This document shows positions 10,926-22,600 of a stretch of 64,000 nucleotides of DNA, piece after piece. The stretch is from Perilla frutescens (Eukaryota; Streptophyta; Magnoliopsida; Lamiales; Lamiaceae), in assembly GCA_026008535.1 (NCBI GenBank), contig BRKX01000001.1, positions 34,115,317 to 34,179,316 of the forward strand, written 5' to 3'. Position 1 is the stretch's first letter, and the number at the start of each line of letters is the position of its first letter. Position numbers and translations under genes: made by a program. The notes below the pieces were generated by a model, which was not told where the DNA came from, ran no database searches, and was given only the letters and a program-made list of their open reading frames with translations.

Positions 10926-11823
10926 TGTGATATTATCCCACCATAGAATGAACGTAGACAGACTTGAATATAGTTAGATTGTCCTTATGTTTTCACTAGC
11001 TTACTGATCTATAATTAGACTCACTTATATGGTTTTACTATAGATAATGAGAAATTTAGCTCCCATCTAGAAGCTAGTGTCTCTTATCCCCGATTATGCG
11101 GTTAAGATATTCGATGAACTAGAGGGCAACATGATGACCGATGATTCTTCAAGACAAAAATTCAACATAAGCTATGGATGATATTAACCATTTTTCTTTA
11201 TGGTGGATTACTATATATGAGTGCTTTAATTAGATACAAGTGTGCATACTATTGTTGGCGAATTATGCAATTTACTACATTTATGGTATACAATATTGAC
11301 ATAGAACGTTTCACCCAATGCAATGGGAAAGAGGATGGCATCATTTGCGATACGTGAACATCTACTCTCAAGCAAGACGCATTTTGCTAGGTCATCAAAT
11401 AATCTTGACGATATGACTATGGATTTTCAACAATAAAGGCAAATCATAATGAGTCAGATTATGTTGTTTTAAATAAATATATCGAGTGCTGTCGTCTGAG
11501 CAAATGAATAAGCTAATAAGAATCGCGTTCTGTTCACGTTGAAATGCTCCTCTATTATATATTTGACCTAAATCATGTCGTCCCTGAAGAATTAAAGCTA
11601 GATCTACAAATCAATTATCAAGAAACAACAGTGATGATTCTCGACCCCAAATTTTAAAGATTTGTGAAGTAATGAAGCTTTGTTGGTGGAAGTCAAGTGG
11701 AGTTGGCATGAAAATGATGAAGTGACATTGGAAATCGATCAAGAGATCTTGAGGCGGCACCAAAACTTATGCAATATCAAATACTTGAATTTCGGGATGA
11801 AATTCTTTTAACGGAGATAGATT
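10926..11823 (+). pseudogene. Gypsy remnant F: decayed 3' end of pol
   Basis: Only the last part is recognisable. Near 11580-11810 frames read VPEELKLDLQ, QVEL and YQILEFRDEILL before the LTR, the pattern of integrase C-terminus and chromodomain tail of Tekay/Del-type chromoviruses. The wording just before the LTR (TTCGGGATGAAATTCTTTTAACGG) is the usual end of that group, with the polypurine tract reduced to AACGGAGATAG. Upstream sequence from 10926 is too decayed to assign. Many stops in all frames. Confidence 0.5.
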
Positions 11824-12207
11824 TGTAACGCCCTAAAAACCAAATTCAAGCTCAATCTTTAATCTTTAAGGCTCAATTGTTATAACTTGTCTTTTTATTT
11901 TAAAATAGGTAAGTATTGGGCTTTCTGAGCCCACTTTGAGCCCATCTATAAATATTTTTATTTGCGGACCAATTGTTATCGAATCGAGATTAATCGAACA
12001 CATTATACGATAATTCTTGTCGAACCCCGATTTTGGCTCAATTACTCGGCCCATTTTAAAATTTATGTTAAGCCCATTATATTTTAATTAAAGTCCTTTT
12101 TTTAAGCCCAATTTATTTTATATTGAGGCCCAAATTCAAGCCCATGATATTCCCCATTTCTCAAAGCCCAATAGATATAATTTATGTATGTGTGTATATG
12201 AGTGTGT

Positions 12208-12220
12208 GTATATATAATAC
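12208..12220 (+). promoter_or_regulatory. TATA-like box of LTR F
   Basis: GTATATATAATAC inside LTR F, 20-40 bases upstream of a pyrimidine-rich stretch and a long GAGAGA-rich leader. Consistent with the LTR promoter. Confidence 0.45.
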
Positions 12221-14509
12221 TTTCCCCATCCCCAATTTATGTCATTAGAGAGAGAAAAATTTGGGCGCTAAGTTTAGAAATAGGGGGTTGGAGAGAGAGA
12301 GCCGAGAGTTTGAGAGAGATTGGAGAAAAGAGAGGTGAGGAGAGAGATGGACGGAAGAGGGCTGCTGGACCACTTTCGACCGGCCACCAATGTCGGAGAG
12401 GAGTCCCTAGTGCGGCCCAGCCGCCTACTCCGCCGCTGCCGCCGGAAAAGAAGGTCGATGCCCCTGCTGCCACCGTTAAGTTACCTCCCCCACAGCTGCC
12501 ATCTTCGTCGACCTCGTCTCAGTTCGTCTCTTATCATTTTCACTTGATTTTTGGATATATCATGCATTTATATGTGTTCTACGTTTTGTCTTTTGATGTC
12601 GTCGTCATCCGGTGGCCGGAAACCTGCCAAATTGCCGGAAATTAGAATCTGCTCCATTTTTCCGAACAGTTTTCATGCTCCGTTTAATTCAACTTTTTAG
12701 TACTTTTATTGTCAAAATCTGGTGATGTGTATTTGATGGACATTTTTAGGTATATGTCTTAGGGTTCTATATAACTTGGAATCACTTGATTTGGAGTTTT
12801 GGTTGATGAGATATGACCGATGTACTGAAACTGGTACAGGAGAGGGAAACAGGGGTATATGCTTTGAAGTGTGTGTGAGATGAGGTTTAAAATATTTATG
12901 TTGATTTTTGGTTGATTTTCAGGATTTTGACATTGTAGTGAAAGTTAATAACTAATTTTGGGGGTGACTCTTGAGCTTATGTAAGTTCGAATGTGTTTAT
13001 GAGTTTGTCGTGAGTATTTTTATAAGTAAATTTGTATTGTTCTTCATTGTAGGAGATGTTTAAATGTTTTAAAACAATCATGAGTCTATTTTATTTATCT
13101 TCAAAGGGTTGGGTCAGTTTTAAAATTTTTAAAAAATATAGGAATGCATTTTTGAGAATTTGTTATAAGTTTGGACTAAATTACAAACATTTAAAATGAG
13201 ATTTTTAATTTTCCCAAATATTGTGAAAAGGGGGCTGTTATGAATCAACTCTTAATCCGATCATTGGATCCAAAACTAAATTGAATCGTTAAATTTCTCA
13301 TTTTCTGCTCATACGAAAAATGTACTCTTTCGTAAAAATCCGATAAGAATCAAATCGATCAAGAAAAGGGGGAGGACGGCAAACTACCAATTTTTTATTA
13401 ACATTTTGGCTTAGTAAGCCATGAATTAATATTTTATTTAAATTCTCTTTGTGGATCTAATCGAGTAGAAGTTTCTAAAGTCGTGCTCTATGTCGAGGTC
13501 ATAGTCATGAAAAGGGATAAACCCTTTAATTATGTTTGGGCTCCATGATTTCAATATGGTTAATGAGTCATAAATTGACTTTGTAGGACATATTGAGCTC
13601 GAAGAATCAGAGGAACGAACCCTAAGTCGCTGCTTCTCTCAGGATTTTAAATGAGGTGGGTAATTCTATACTCGTCTATGTGCAAATAAAATGTTGATCT
13701 ATGGAATCATCTATGGAATGATTTATTAGATATGAATTGATGGGATAATGATTGAGTATGATATTAGATGCTAGCATTATATGAAGTGCTATGAGATTTA
13801 GATAATTTGCTTATAGATTATTATTGAAATTGATGTTATGATACGAAAGCATTGCTTAGACGCATGATACCTTATGAGATAGATGTAGTAACCCTCATAA
13901 GCGATGGTGTTATGCTATTTATTGATGAAGGAATGAGACCTAGATGATGCATTCTAGGTTGTAACCTATGTTAGTGGATTATAAGTTAATATTATTGTTC
14001 GATTGACTAGCATTTCTATCTATGTTAATAATTTAGGAACTCGGGCGCTTGCTATGACATATGATCAGCACTCTAGTGTGCTATTATGATATAATCTTAT
14101 AATAAATCATATCCGAGATGATAGGCTTAGAACGAGCATAGTATGATCAAGTTTTAGTTATTATATCTATAAGGTGGGTGATATCCATCCAACATGTGAC
14201 TTATGTTTCAAAAACGTGTTCTATTTATGATAATATATATTTGTGATAAATCACGCTTCAGATTACTTTTATGGCCCTATGATTTCTAGTACACAGTGAC
14301 TTATGTTTCAAAAGCGTGATCTATTTATGATAACATATGTTTAAGTTTAAGCATGTTTCAGATTACTTTTATGGCTCAATGATTTCTAATTAACATATGG
14401 TTTTATGTTTCACAATCGCGTTATGGTTATGAGAAAAATATGTTTATATAAAAGCATGCTTTAAAGTTCAAAATATTCATTTTATGACTCATTGGAAGCT
14501 GCTAAACTC

Positions 14510-14660
14510 TATGGTTCCCGGTATGAGCACTTGGTGCAGTATGTAGTACTTCGGTGCGGTATGATATGAGCACTATGGTGCGGTATGAGCACTTCGGTGC
14601 GGTATGGCACAATGGTGCAATTATGTTACTACGGTACGAATATGTCATTTCGGTGAAATT
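14510..14660 (+). repeat. Minisatellite in LTR F (GGTGCGGTATGAGCAC)
   Basis: About eight imperfect units of 18-22 bases built on GCACTTCGGTGCGGTATGA. The same array in the same LTR position recurs at 63240-63440 with a different unit number and order. Confidence 0.85.
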
Positions 14661-15272
14661 TATATGATAGGGAACCATACTGAGTTAATCTTCCATATGT
14701 TAATGATCAGATACTTTTTATGGGCATTATAGTCAATATGTTTAATATGCAAACTATTTATTGAATGATCAAGTATATTTCAGAAATCAAAAATCCTACT
14801 GAGTGTTTCTGGCACTCAGCCCATCTATTTTTCTAAATATTTTCAGATATTTGATGACGGCTGGCGGCTGATGTGGACCAGTGGGGACTTCTTATTTAAT
14901 TGTCCAATTTTATGATTTCTAATTATTGCTTATATGTAGTCTGTGGTCAATGTGTACGGATTGTATGCTTCCGCTTTATGATTATGAAAAAAAAAATTAT
15001 TATAAGGTCAACTGGGAGTGTTGTGGTCTTTACAACGTATTTTAAATGCTAAATGTTGAACTTTTGAATGGTCGTGGTCAAACAGGTTTTGATTTGTTGA
15101 ATGGTAAACGCCTTTGAGCGTGGATATCATGAATATTTTATACGAAATGATGCCCAAATTTTTATGATCCAAAGAAAATATTTATTTGGAATTGCAAAAA
15201 TTTTATTATCTTTTCTTTTGGTCGTGTATTTTCGTAGCATCTGGGCCTTCGGGTTCGGGTCGCTACAGTAAC

Positions 15273-15410
15273 AATAAAGAAAATAGGATTCGGAGAACCG
15301 AACACTCCATAACAGTAAAGAAAATGGGATTCCGAGAACCGCACACTCCATAGCAGTAAAGAAAATGGATTCGGAGAACCGAACACTCTGTAACAGTAAT
15401 CAGAGTAAGC
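15273..15410. repeat. Tandem array of 45-50-bp units in LTR C
   Basis: Three units built on ATTCGGAGAACCGAACACTC plus AACAGTAAAGAAAATGG. The left half of the same array is at 10880-10925. Insertion F landed within this array. Confidence 0.8.
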
Positions 15411-17149
15411 GGAAAAGAACGCAGTGCATTTATTCAGACTCAAAAGGAAGCATGTTCTCAATTAGACTCCATAGCAGAAAAGGAAACATATACATCAAAC
15501 AATAGTCCTTCAGCCTTAGCACAGCCGTCCGCCATCCCGCAGCTCATCCTGAAAAAATTTGAAAAGATTTTTAGGTGTGAGTATTAATGCACTCAGTGGG
15601 TACTTTTGAGAAAAACCTTCACAATCATTTTATAAAACAGAACATCCAATCATATTTTAAGCATATCATGGAAAACTTTCAAAACAGAAAATTTGGGAAT
15701 TCCATGTATACAAAAATTATTTTAGTTCCATCATTGTGCGCCACTCTCCCCTAGAACGCTTACTGTGAGTCGGTTCATGTACACAACCCGGTTGCTTAAG
15801 GTTGGACACTGCCCTGTTTGCTTGGGGCTCGATATCGTGAACCATTGTAGTTTCATCACCAAAAATAGTAGTAAGACTTACATGAGTCAAGAGAGCACAT
15901 TAAATACAATCATGAGTTGGATATTCAATCATATTCATTTTATAAATATTAGGGCTTAATAACAGCTGGATCTAGATTCTGGTTCTGGTCTCAACTAGAA
16001 GTCTCCTTCTTCTGCGCCTACAAGATTATCCGAGAACTTAGTTTCGATGAACGACTACCATTAGGTCAAAATCTAACATTTCTTAGCTATGAAGTAAATC
16101 TTATAATATCTACTATCTTAATATGCAGGACCCGGGTCATCAAAATATTTTGACTCTTAAGGGAACTTTACTCAGGGCATTTTTATAAAGAAAAACTCTT
16201 TTGGAAATTTTGTCATACAGGATGGTCAAACCCGTATCCTAAAATTAACACTGTACAAATAAATTCATACTGCAAGATCCTCCCATTGAAAAAATATGAA
16301 ACTTTAAATAAAAATACTATATTTTGACACGAAACAACTTTTGAGCTTAAAATGCGATAGGCTATCCATGAAGGATAGATCTGAAAAACACTACAATTTA
16401 ATATTCGAATACCCAAAATATACCCAAAATTAAAAAGTGACAACATGGAAAATGTATATAAATATACATAGAATATAAAACCCTAAAGACACATTTTGAT
16501 CTGGCAACCCGAAAGAGTCACTGATTTGAAGGGTGGTGGTGACTTTTGGTGGCGGTCATGACAGTTTTTCATTATGATCGTCCGTCGTGTCATTCAATCA
16601 CGTATTCGTGATCTACGCGTTGACACCTTCAAAATGACTACTTCATAATTGAAATAGGAAACTAGAGTCGTACCTTGTTTAGAAGTTGCTCGGCGTTTCG
16701 ATTTTGAAAATGAATGAAAAATAAAACCTTAAGCTCTTATTTATAGAAGAAAAATAAATATGATAATAACGAATAAAAGAAAGAAAATAATGATGCAATA
16801 GGATAATTATGGAAAAAGAATAGGATAATTACGAATAAGATAATATTTTGAAAAAGAAATTGAATAATGACGGATGTGCCCTTTTTATTTAAAGTTGTGC
16901 CAAGAGTTCATTTGAACTCGAAATTGAAAAATTCAAAGTTTGGCACGATCCTTGAAACTTTTTCTATGAACCCGAGAAAAATATCAGAACATATTTTTAA
17001 AGTAATTTTTGACGAAAATAAATTTTAACAGGTTTCCCTGGCTGCGATTTTTCTTTATTTGAGTCCTTTAAGGACCCGACTTCTTTCCTAGATTACCCTA
17101 AGGTAACATAAGTCAAATAAAACCTTCTAAAATATTTCGGGGTGTTACA
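15411..17149 (-). repeat. Right block of LTR C
   Basis: AT-rich LTR sequence with no credible frame. It carries a CCTGAAAAAATTTGAAAAG and GCACTCAGTGGG block near 15550-15600 and ends at GGGGTGTTACA. The gene-like words at 17155 onward belong to LTR A. Confidence 0.65.
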
Positions 17150-17437
17150 AGTATAGATTTACCTACCTCGATCACTGAGGAGAAGATGAAGCAACGAGCT
17201 GATGATCCTTCTCCGAATTCCCACGAGGCTTACTTCCTTCTACAAAAGTCGAATCATCGACTTAGCGGCCTCCTTCGAAGATTTCTAACTACTAACATGA
17301 AATTAAACAATACCCAACTTATATACTCTTAATTAAGAATTAAACATAGAATGCACGACTTTAGAACCTTTAGAAAACACGAGGGTTTCAAAGACTCGAG
17401 TTTAGAACACAATTAACGACAAAACATGGCGGCAGAG

Positions 17438-17575
17438 GCACTGCACGGGCCGTGGAAGCATAGCACGGGCCGTGCTAAATAATGGGGCGAGAACCAGATG
17501 CCCAGACTTTCCGACATGAGCCGTGCAAGCCCTAGTACAGTCCGTGCTAACCTTGCACGGTCCGTGCTAGCTTTC
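17438..17575. repeat. GCACGG/CCGTGC motif array in LTR A
   Basis: GCACGGGCCGTGG, GCACGGGCCGTGC, GAGCCGTGC, AGTCCGTGC and GCACGGTCCGTGC follow each other, each a near-palindrome. The array continues on the far side of the copia insertion at 26955-26998 (GCACGGGCCGTGC, GCACGGTCCGTGC), which confirms that both sides were once adjacent. Confidence 0.8.
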
Positions 17576-17599
17576 CAGACTCATGTCAAGAGTTCTAGA

Positions 17600-19022
17600 T
17601 GTTGAGGTTTTTTCGAATTGAACCACCGCAGGATCTAATTAGATGTTCATTAATCCTAATGTCATGTAGATCATAAATTCATGCATCTCATATGTTTTAA
17701 TTAACCGAATTTAATTAACATGCAAATCCGGTTTAAACGATTCTACTAAAACGGAAACATAGAATCGAAAAACGACTTACAAATTGAATGACGGGTGGAG
17801 GACAAGATTAAAGGTCTAATCTTGTTGTTTTGTATGATGATGATTGGCGCCCCATAGTGATGTTCCACTCCTTGATCTTCTGCTGTATTCCCGGACTGAA
17901 TCTAGTTTCAGGGTGGGCTGAAATCTACTAGATCGGTATGGAATCTATGGAGATAAAGAGAACACAAGAGGGGCTGATAATTCTTCTTAATATTTCGTCC
18001 CCCACCTCCCTATTTATAGGGGAGGTGGTCGAAATTTCAGTGTCCAAACCCTACTGGGTTTGGGCCTCTATCCCTTTTTCTATCTCCAGTCCATTAAAGT
18101 CATATTGGGCTACAACAGGGATCTAGAAGAATATTAAATTGGCCTGCTAATTTATTTAATTTCCAATATCCAATAAACTTAGGATATTATTAAATAAATT
18201 ACGTATTATTTTTATTCCACTAAAGAAATAATACTGACCTACCAATTTAATACATATTTCTGAATATGCTTTCTCCTTTAGTCCAGCCATTCCCCGCGTT
18301 TAAGATATAATGCCCATTAATTAATTATGTAAGCTTCTGACAGCTATAATTAATTAATATCTTATTCTTGAGTAGTACCACACAAGCTTTACTCATGCAC
18401 GGAATAAATTCCACCTGCAGGATTTCAGCATGAACTTGCATTTCCTCAAGGGGACACCATCAAACTGGCGCACCAGGACACGGTGACCCTACATATTGCA
18501 CGACCCATCATAAGTGTAAATGTCACAACCCAAGATATCGAGATTATTGATCCTATGAAAGGATCTCACCCTTTGATAAATCAAAGCTGCAATCACTACA
18601 CGTATATGTCCGCCAACATATAGGGGTTAAGAACCCGAACTCTGTGGATTCTTATTCTCTCATTTAAGATCAGAATAGAGAATAGAATCCTTAGTAGATC
18701 CTCCTCAATACACTTGCCCGTGTATTAGAATAATCAGTTAGTCAAGACAAACTAACTATCAGATAATTCTACGGTGTACCGATAGCAGGTTCAGTGCTAT
18801 CTAGACCGTGAGCCTTTTAATACATTACAAGGAACTGATGATATGATCTAACCGTGTGTTTACCCACACCATATCATCTACAATGTAAGTATAGTGAACA
18901 TGCATGTAAATATAACAATTTAAATGCAAACAGTGACTGCAATTGTATTCATTTTATATCATCATAAAACCATTATTAATAATGTATACAAAAGACTGGT
19001 CTTCTAGTATACAAAACCAACA
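17600..19022 (-). repeat. 3' LTR of the copia element (1423 bp)
   Basis: Minus strand starts TGTTGGTTTTGTATAC and ends CCTCAACA. A TATA box sits at 18011-18018 in a GC-rich inverted repeat. The open frame at 17938-18126 lies in this LTR and recurs in the other one; it is not a gene. Confidence 0.95.
18002..18028 (-). promoter_or_regulatory. TATA box inside a GC-rich inverted repeat (3' LTR)
   Basis: CCACCTCCC and GGGAGGTGG pair around TATTTATA, so the minus strand reads a canonical CTATAAATAG at the tip of a 9-base stem. The same arrangement is at 25928-25954. Confidence 0.7.
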
Positions 19023-19036
19023 ATCTCCCACTTATA
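19023..19036 (-). other. Polypurine tract of the copia element
   Basis: The minus strand reads AAGTGGGAGAT directly upstream of the 3' LTR start TGTTGG. It is the plus-strand primer site of reverse transcription. The same tract precedes the LTR at 50537. Confidence 0.85.
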
Positions 19037-19097
19037 CTTGAAGCATGTCTTTCAAATATAAAACAAACTGGCTAACTCTCCAACTCTAACTAAAATC

Positions 19098-19616
19098 TCA
19101 AACGGCAACCCCGGGTCTGCATCTCACTCCCATTTTCTCCACATGACCGTAGAAGGTCTTAGCCGGAAGGCTCTTCGTGAATGGATCAGCTAAATTGTCC
19201 ACCGATGCAATCTTGACCACTGCAACATCTCCTCTCTTAACGATTTCTCGTATAAGATGGTACTTTCTCTCTATGTGTTTACTTGCCTTATGGGCTCTAG
19301 GTTCCTTCGAATTTGCCACTGCACCCGAGTTATCACAATATACCGTGATACTCTTAGGCAAATCAAGAACCACGCACAAGTCCAACAAGAAGCTCTTGAG
19401 CCAGACGGCCTCTTTTGCAGCCTCAGAGGCAGCTACATATTCGGCCTCCATGGTGGAATCCGCAATGCATTTCTGCTTTATGCTCCTCCATGCAATGGCT
19501 CCGCCTCCCAAGGTAAACACATAGCCTGAGGTAGATTTACTCTGATCTTTATCGGATTGAAAATTTGAGTCCGTGTAACCTAAAGGCACTAGACTATCAG
19601 AGCGGTACACCAGCAT
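19098..19616 (-). CDS. Copia RNase H and C-terminal part of pol
   Basis: 172 residues: YTDSNFQSDKDQSKSTSGY (first Asp), STMEAEYVAASEAAKEAVW (Glu), ITVYCDNSGAVANS (Asp), and AHKASKHIERKYHLIREIV with LADPFTKSLP at the end, the usual C-terminus of copia polyproteins. It removes the RNA strand of the RNA-DNA hybrid. It is separated from the upstream RT frame by a single stop (TGA where the family has a Trp codon after NPGQGH) and about 45 bases, and is in the same frame, so it was one polyprotein with 19665-22784. The start given is only the first Met after the stop. Confidence 0.95.
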   Translation of the reverse strand: MLVYRSDSLVPLGYTDSNFQSDKDQSKSTSGYVFTLGGGAIAWRSIKQKCIADSTMEAEYVAASEAAKEAVWLKSFLLDLCVVLDLPKSITVYCDNSGAVANSKEPRAHKASKHIERKYHLIREIVKRGDVAVVKIASVDNLADPFTKSLPAKTFYGHVEKMGVRCRPGVAV

Positions 19617-19664
19617 ATAATCTCGAGTCCTTTTAAGGTACTTGAGTATATTCTTAACCGCAGT

Positions 19665-22600
19665 TCAGTGACCTTGTCCAGGGTTAGACTGATATCTGCT
19701 TACCATGCCGACTGCATAGCATATATCAGGTCTAGTGCATAGCATAGCATACATAAGGCTTCCCACAGCCGAAGCATATGGAACGCCCTTCATCTCATCT
19801 ATCTCAGCCTGTGTGTGGGGACACATATCCTTGGATAGATGAATTCCATGCCTGAAAGGTATAAAACCTTTCTTGGAATCCTGCATGTTAAACCTAGCTA
19901 GCACTGTGTCGATATATGTCGCCTGAGATAAGCACAACATCCTTTTCTGGCGATCTCGAATTATCTTGATGCCAAGGACATGTCCGGCTTCTCCCAGATC
20001 TTTCATATCGAACTGCTTGGACAACCACACCCTTATATTAGATAATACTTTCTTATTGTTTCCAATAAGTAGGATATCATCAACATATAGCACGAGGAAA
20101 GCCACCACGTTTCCGTCACTCTTCTTGTACACACAGCTCTCATCCGGACATTGCACGAATCCATATGACTGGATAAGCTCGTCAAACCGGATGTTCCAAG
20201 ACCTTGACACCTGCTTAAGTCCATAAATGGATCTCTTAAGCTTGCACACTAAGTGCTCTTGGCCTTTAGCAATTAAACCCTCTAGTTGCTTCATGTGGAT
20301 GTTTTCCTCAAGACTTCCATTCAGGAAAGCTGTCTTGACATCCATCTGCCAAATCTCATAATCCAAATGAGCGGCAATAGACAAGAGAATCCGGATTGAC
20401 TTAAGCATGGCTACCGGCGAAAAAGTTTCCTCATAATCGATCCCTTCTTTCTGAGTATACCCTTTCGCCACCAATCTTGCCTTGAAGGTTTCAACCTTCC
20501 CGTCAGCTCCTCTCTTGCGTTTGTAAACCCACTTAGACCCAATGGGTTTTACCCCATCCTGTGGTTCTACAAGCTCCCAGACTTGATTGTGATCCATAGA
20601 TCCAATCTTAGACTCCATTGCAATTTTCCAAGAGTCTGCATCTTTGTCTTGGATCGCTTCGTCGTAGGTCCTGGGATCCAATTCATTTAGTCCTTCAGGG
20701 AAATCCGAAGATTCTCCCAAACCAATGAATCTGTCAGGTTGGCGTACAACCCTCCCACTGGGACGAGGCAGTTCCTGTACTTCTGTGACACGTTGTGCAG
20801 TAATTTGTGGTTCCTCTTCTTGTACTGTTGGTGTCAGATTCGAATTTTCCCCTCTTAGTTCCTCGAGTACTATCTCACTTCTTGGCTTGTGATTTATTAC
20901 ATAGTCTTCCTCTAAGAATCGAGCATTGGTACTCACAATGATCTTCTGATCCTTAGGACTATAAAATAAACCACCTTTCGTTCCTTTGGGATATCCAACA
21001 AATAGTCTAACATCCGTACGTGGTGCCAGCTTATCAGCATCATTATCCAGCACATGAGCTGGACTACCCCAAATCTGAAAATGTCCAAGACTGGGCTTTC
21101 GTCCAGTCCAAAGTTCTGTGGGCGTAGATGGGACTGATTTTGATGGAACCACATTAAGAATATAGGCTGCCGTTTCCAGGGCATATCCCCAAAACGAAAT
21201 AGGCAGATCTGAATAGCTCATCATCGATCTAACCATCTCTAACAATGTTCTGTTCCTTCTCTCCGCCACGCCGTTCTGCTGTGGTGTTCCCGGCGCAGTC
21301 AACTGGGATGTAATCCCATTCTCTGCTAAGTAGTCCCTAAATTCATTCGAGAGGTACTCACCACCATGATCAGACCGTAGTGATTTGATACTTTTACCTG
21401 TACGTTTTTCCACTTCCGCTCTGAATTCTTTGAAAGTCTCAAAGGATTCTGACTTGCGGCGTAACAGGTATATGTATCCATACCTTGAGTAATCATCAAT
21501 GAACGTGATGAAATACTCGTACCCTCCTCGAGCCTGAACTGACATAGGGCCACAGAAGTCAGAGTGAATCAAATCTAGTACCTCTTCAGATCTATTCCCT
21601 TTATCTTTAAAGGGTCGCTTGGTCATCTTACCTTCCAAACAGGATTCACACAAAGGGAACGATTCTAGGACCAATGAAGACAAGGGCCCATCGTTTACTA
21701 GTCTTTGTATCCGTTTAAGGTTAATATGACCGAGCCTAAGATACCAAAGATAGGTTTGATTCATTTCTGAAGGTTCTTTTCGTTTGTTAGGGTTTATGAC
21801 CGATGTATTCAGTAAATGCATTTGCGTAGTGTTTCGCATAGGATTAAGTAAATAAAGATGTCCATCCAATGTGCCAGAACAGATAAAATGTTTATCACTA
21901 AAGATAACAACCTTGTTATCAAAAGAAACAGAATATCCATCCATAAAAAGTTTAGAAACTGAAATCAAGTTTCGCCTAAAACCAGGCACATAAAGACAAT
22001 CCTTTAAAACTAAAATCCTATCACTACTAAAAGATAAGGTTACGTCTCCCACTGCAACTGCCGCCACTTTCGTAGCATTGCCCATGTAGACTGAAATCTC
22101 TCCATCACTCAGCTGTCTTTTTACCAGGAACCCCTGTAAAGACATGCAAACATGATCAGTAGCTCCAGTATCTACTACCCATGACTGAGTAGAACAAGTA
22201 GCTAAACATGTTTCAACGATGAGAGATTGAGACGTACCCTTCATCTTCTTGTTAGGACAATCCGCCTTCCAGTGACCTGGTTGGCCGCACTTGAAATACT
22301 TTGTCTTTGACTTAAATTCCTCGGGAGGAATCTTAGTCTTAGACTTCTTCACCTTAGGCGCACCCTCTGCAGCTTTCTTGGGTGCGTTCTTCTTCTTCCT
22401 TTTAGTACCGGAAGAAGACGCCCTATTTTCGGCTAGGTATGCCTCCGGATTTCCCTTTTGAAGTAACTCAGCTGCCTGGAGATCTATGAGCAGTTCATTC
22501 AGGCTAACATCCCTTTTAATCATGTTAAAGTTCAGCCTGAACTGCTCAAACCTCGAGGACAGGCTATGAAGAACAATGTCGATTTGAGAATCGCCATCCA

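Larger units (their letters stand above)
11824..15267 (+). repeat. LTR F, 3' LTR of the gypsy remnant (3444 bp)
   Basis: Starts TGTAACGCCCTAAAAACC directly after the decayed polypurine tract and ends TTCGGGTCGCTACA. GTAAC follows (15268-15272); ATAAC precedes the whole remnant at 10921-10925, a four-of-five match that may be a mutated target duplication. A TATA-like TATATATAATAC lies near 12208-12220, followed by a GAGAGA-rich leader and GC-rich exon-like stretch (12240-12540). The ACTGAGTG...GCACTCAGCCCA block is at 14798-14822. A second copy of this LTR family is at 62400-64000. The open frame at 12202-12645 is leader sequence and is not called a gene. Confidence 0.82.
7976..17154 (-). mobile_element. 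Solo LTR C with AGTAT target duplication
   Basis: AGTAT occurs at 7976-7980 and 17150-17154. Between them the sequence starts CGTAACACCCCGATCCCGG (first base C in place of T) and ends TCGGGGTGTTACA, the terminal pattern of long gypsy LTRs here. It contains the GTGAGTATTAATGCACTCAGTGGG block (15577-15600) in the same direction as element A. Two further insertions split it: solo LTR B (8060-10536) and gypsy remnant F (10926-15267). Own sequence is about 2.3 kb in blocks 7981-8059, 10542-10925 and 15273-17149. No internal region or PBS is seen, so a solo LTR formed by LTR-LTR recombination is inferred. Confidence 0.85.

Noticed and set aside
12202..12645. A 147-codon frame with a Pro/Ala-rich stretch, and overlapping frames on both strands
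   Set aside because: It lies in the GAGAGA-rich leader of LTR F just after a TATA-like box; frames overlap on both strands, no domain is seen and the LTR explains the sequence.
14510..14660. CRISPR-like direct repeats
   Set aside because: Units vary and are contiguous without unique spacers; it is a minisatellite inside a plant LTR.
10921..15272. Confident target duplication for remnant F (ATAAC/GTAAC)
   Set aside because: It matches at four of five bases and falls in a tandem array that contains both words, so it may be chance; the remnant also lacks its left LTR.
17938..18126. 62-codon frame repeated at 25864-26052
   Set aside because: The repetition comes from the two LTRs of one copia element, not from a conserved gene.
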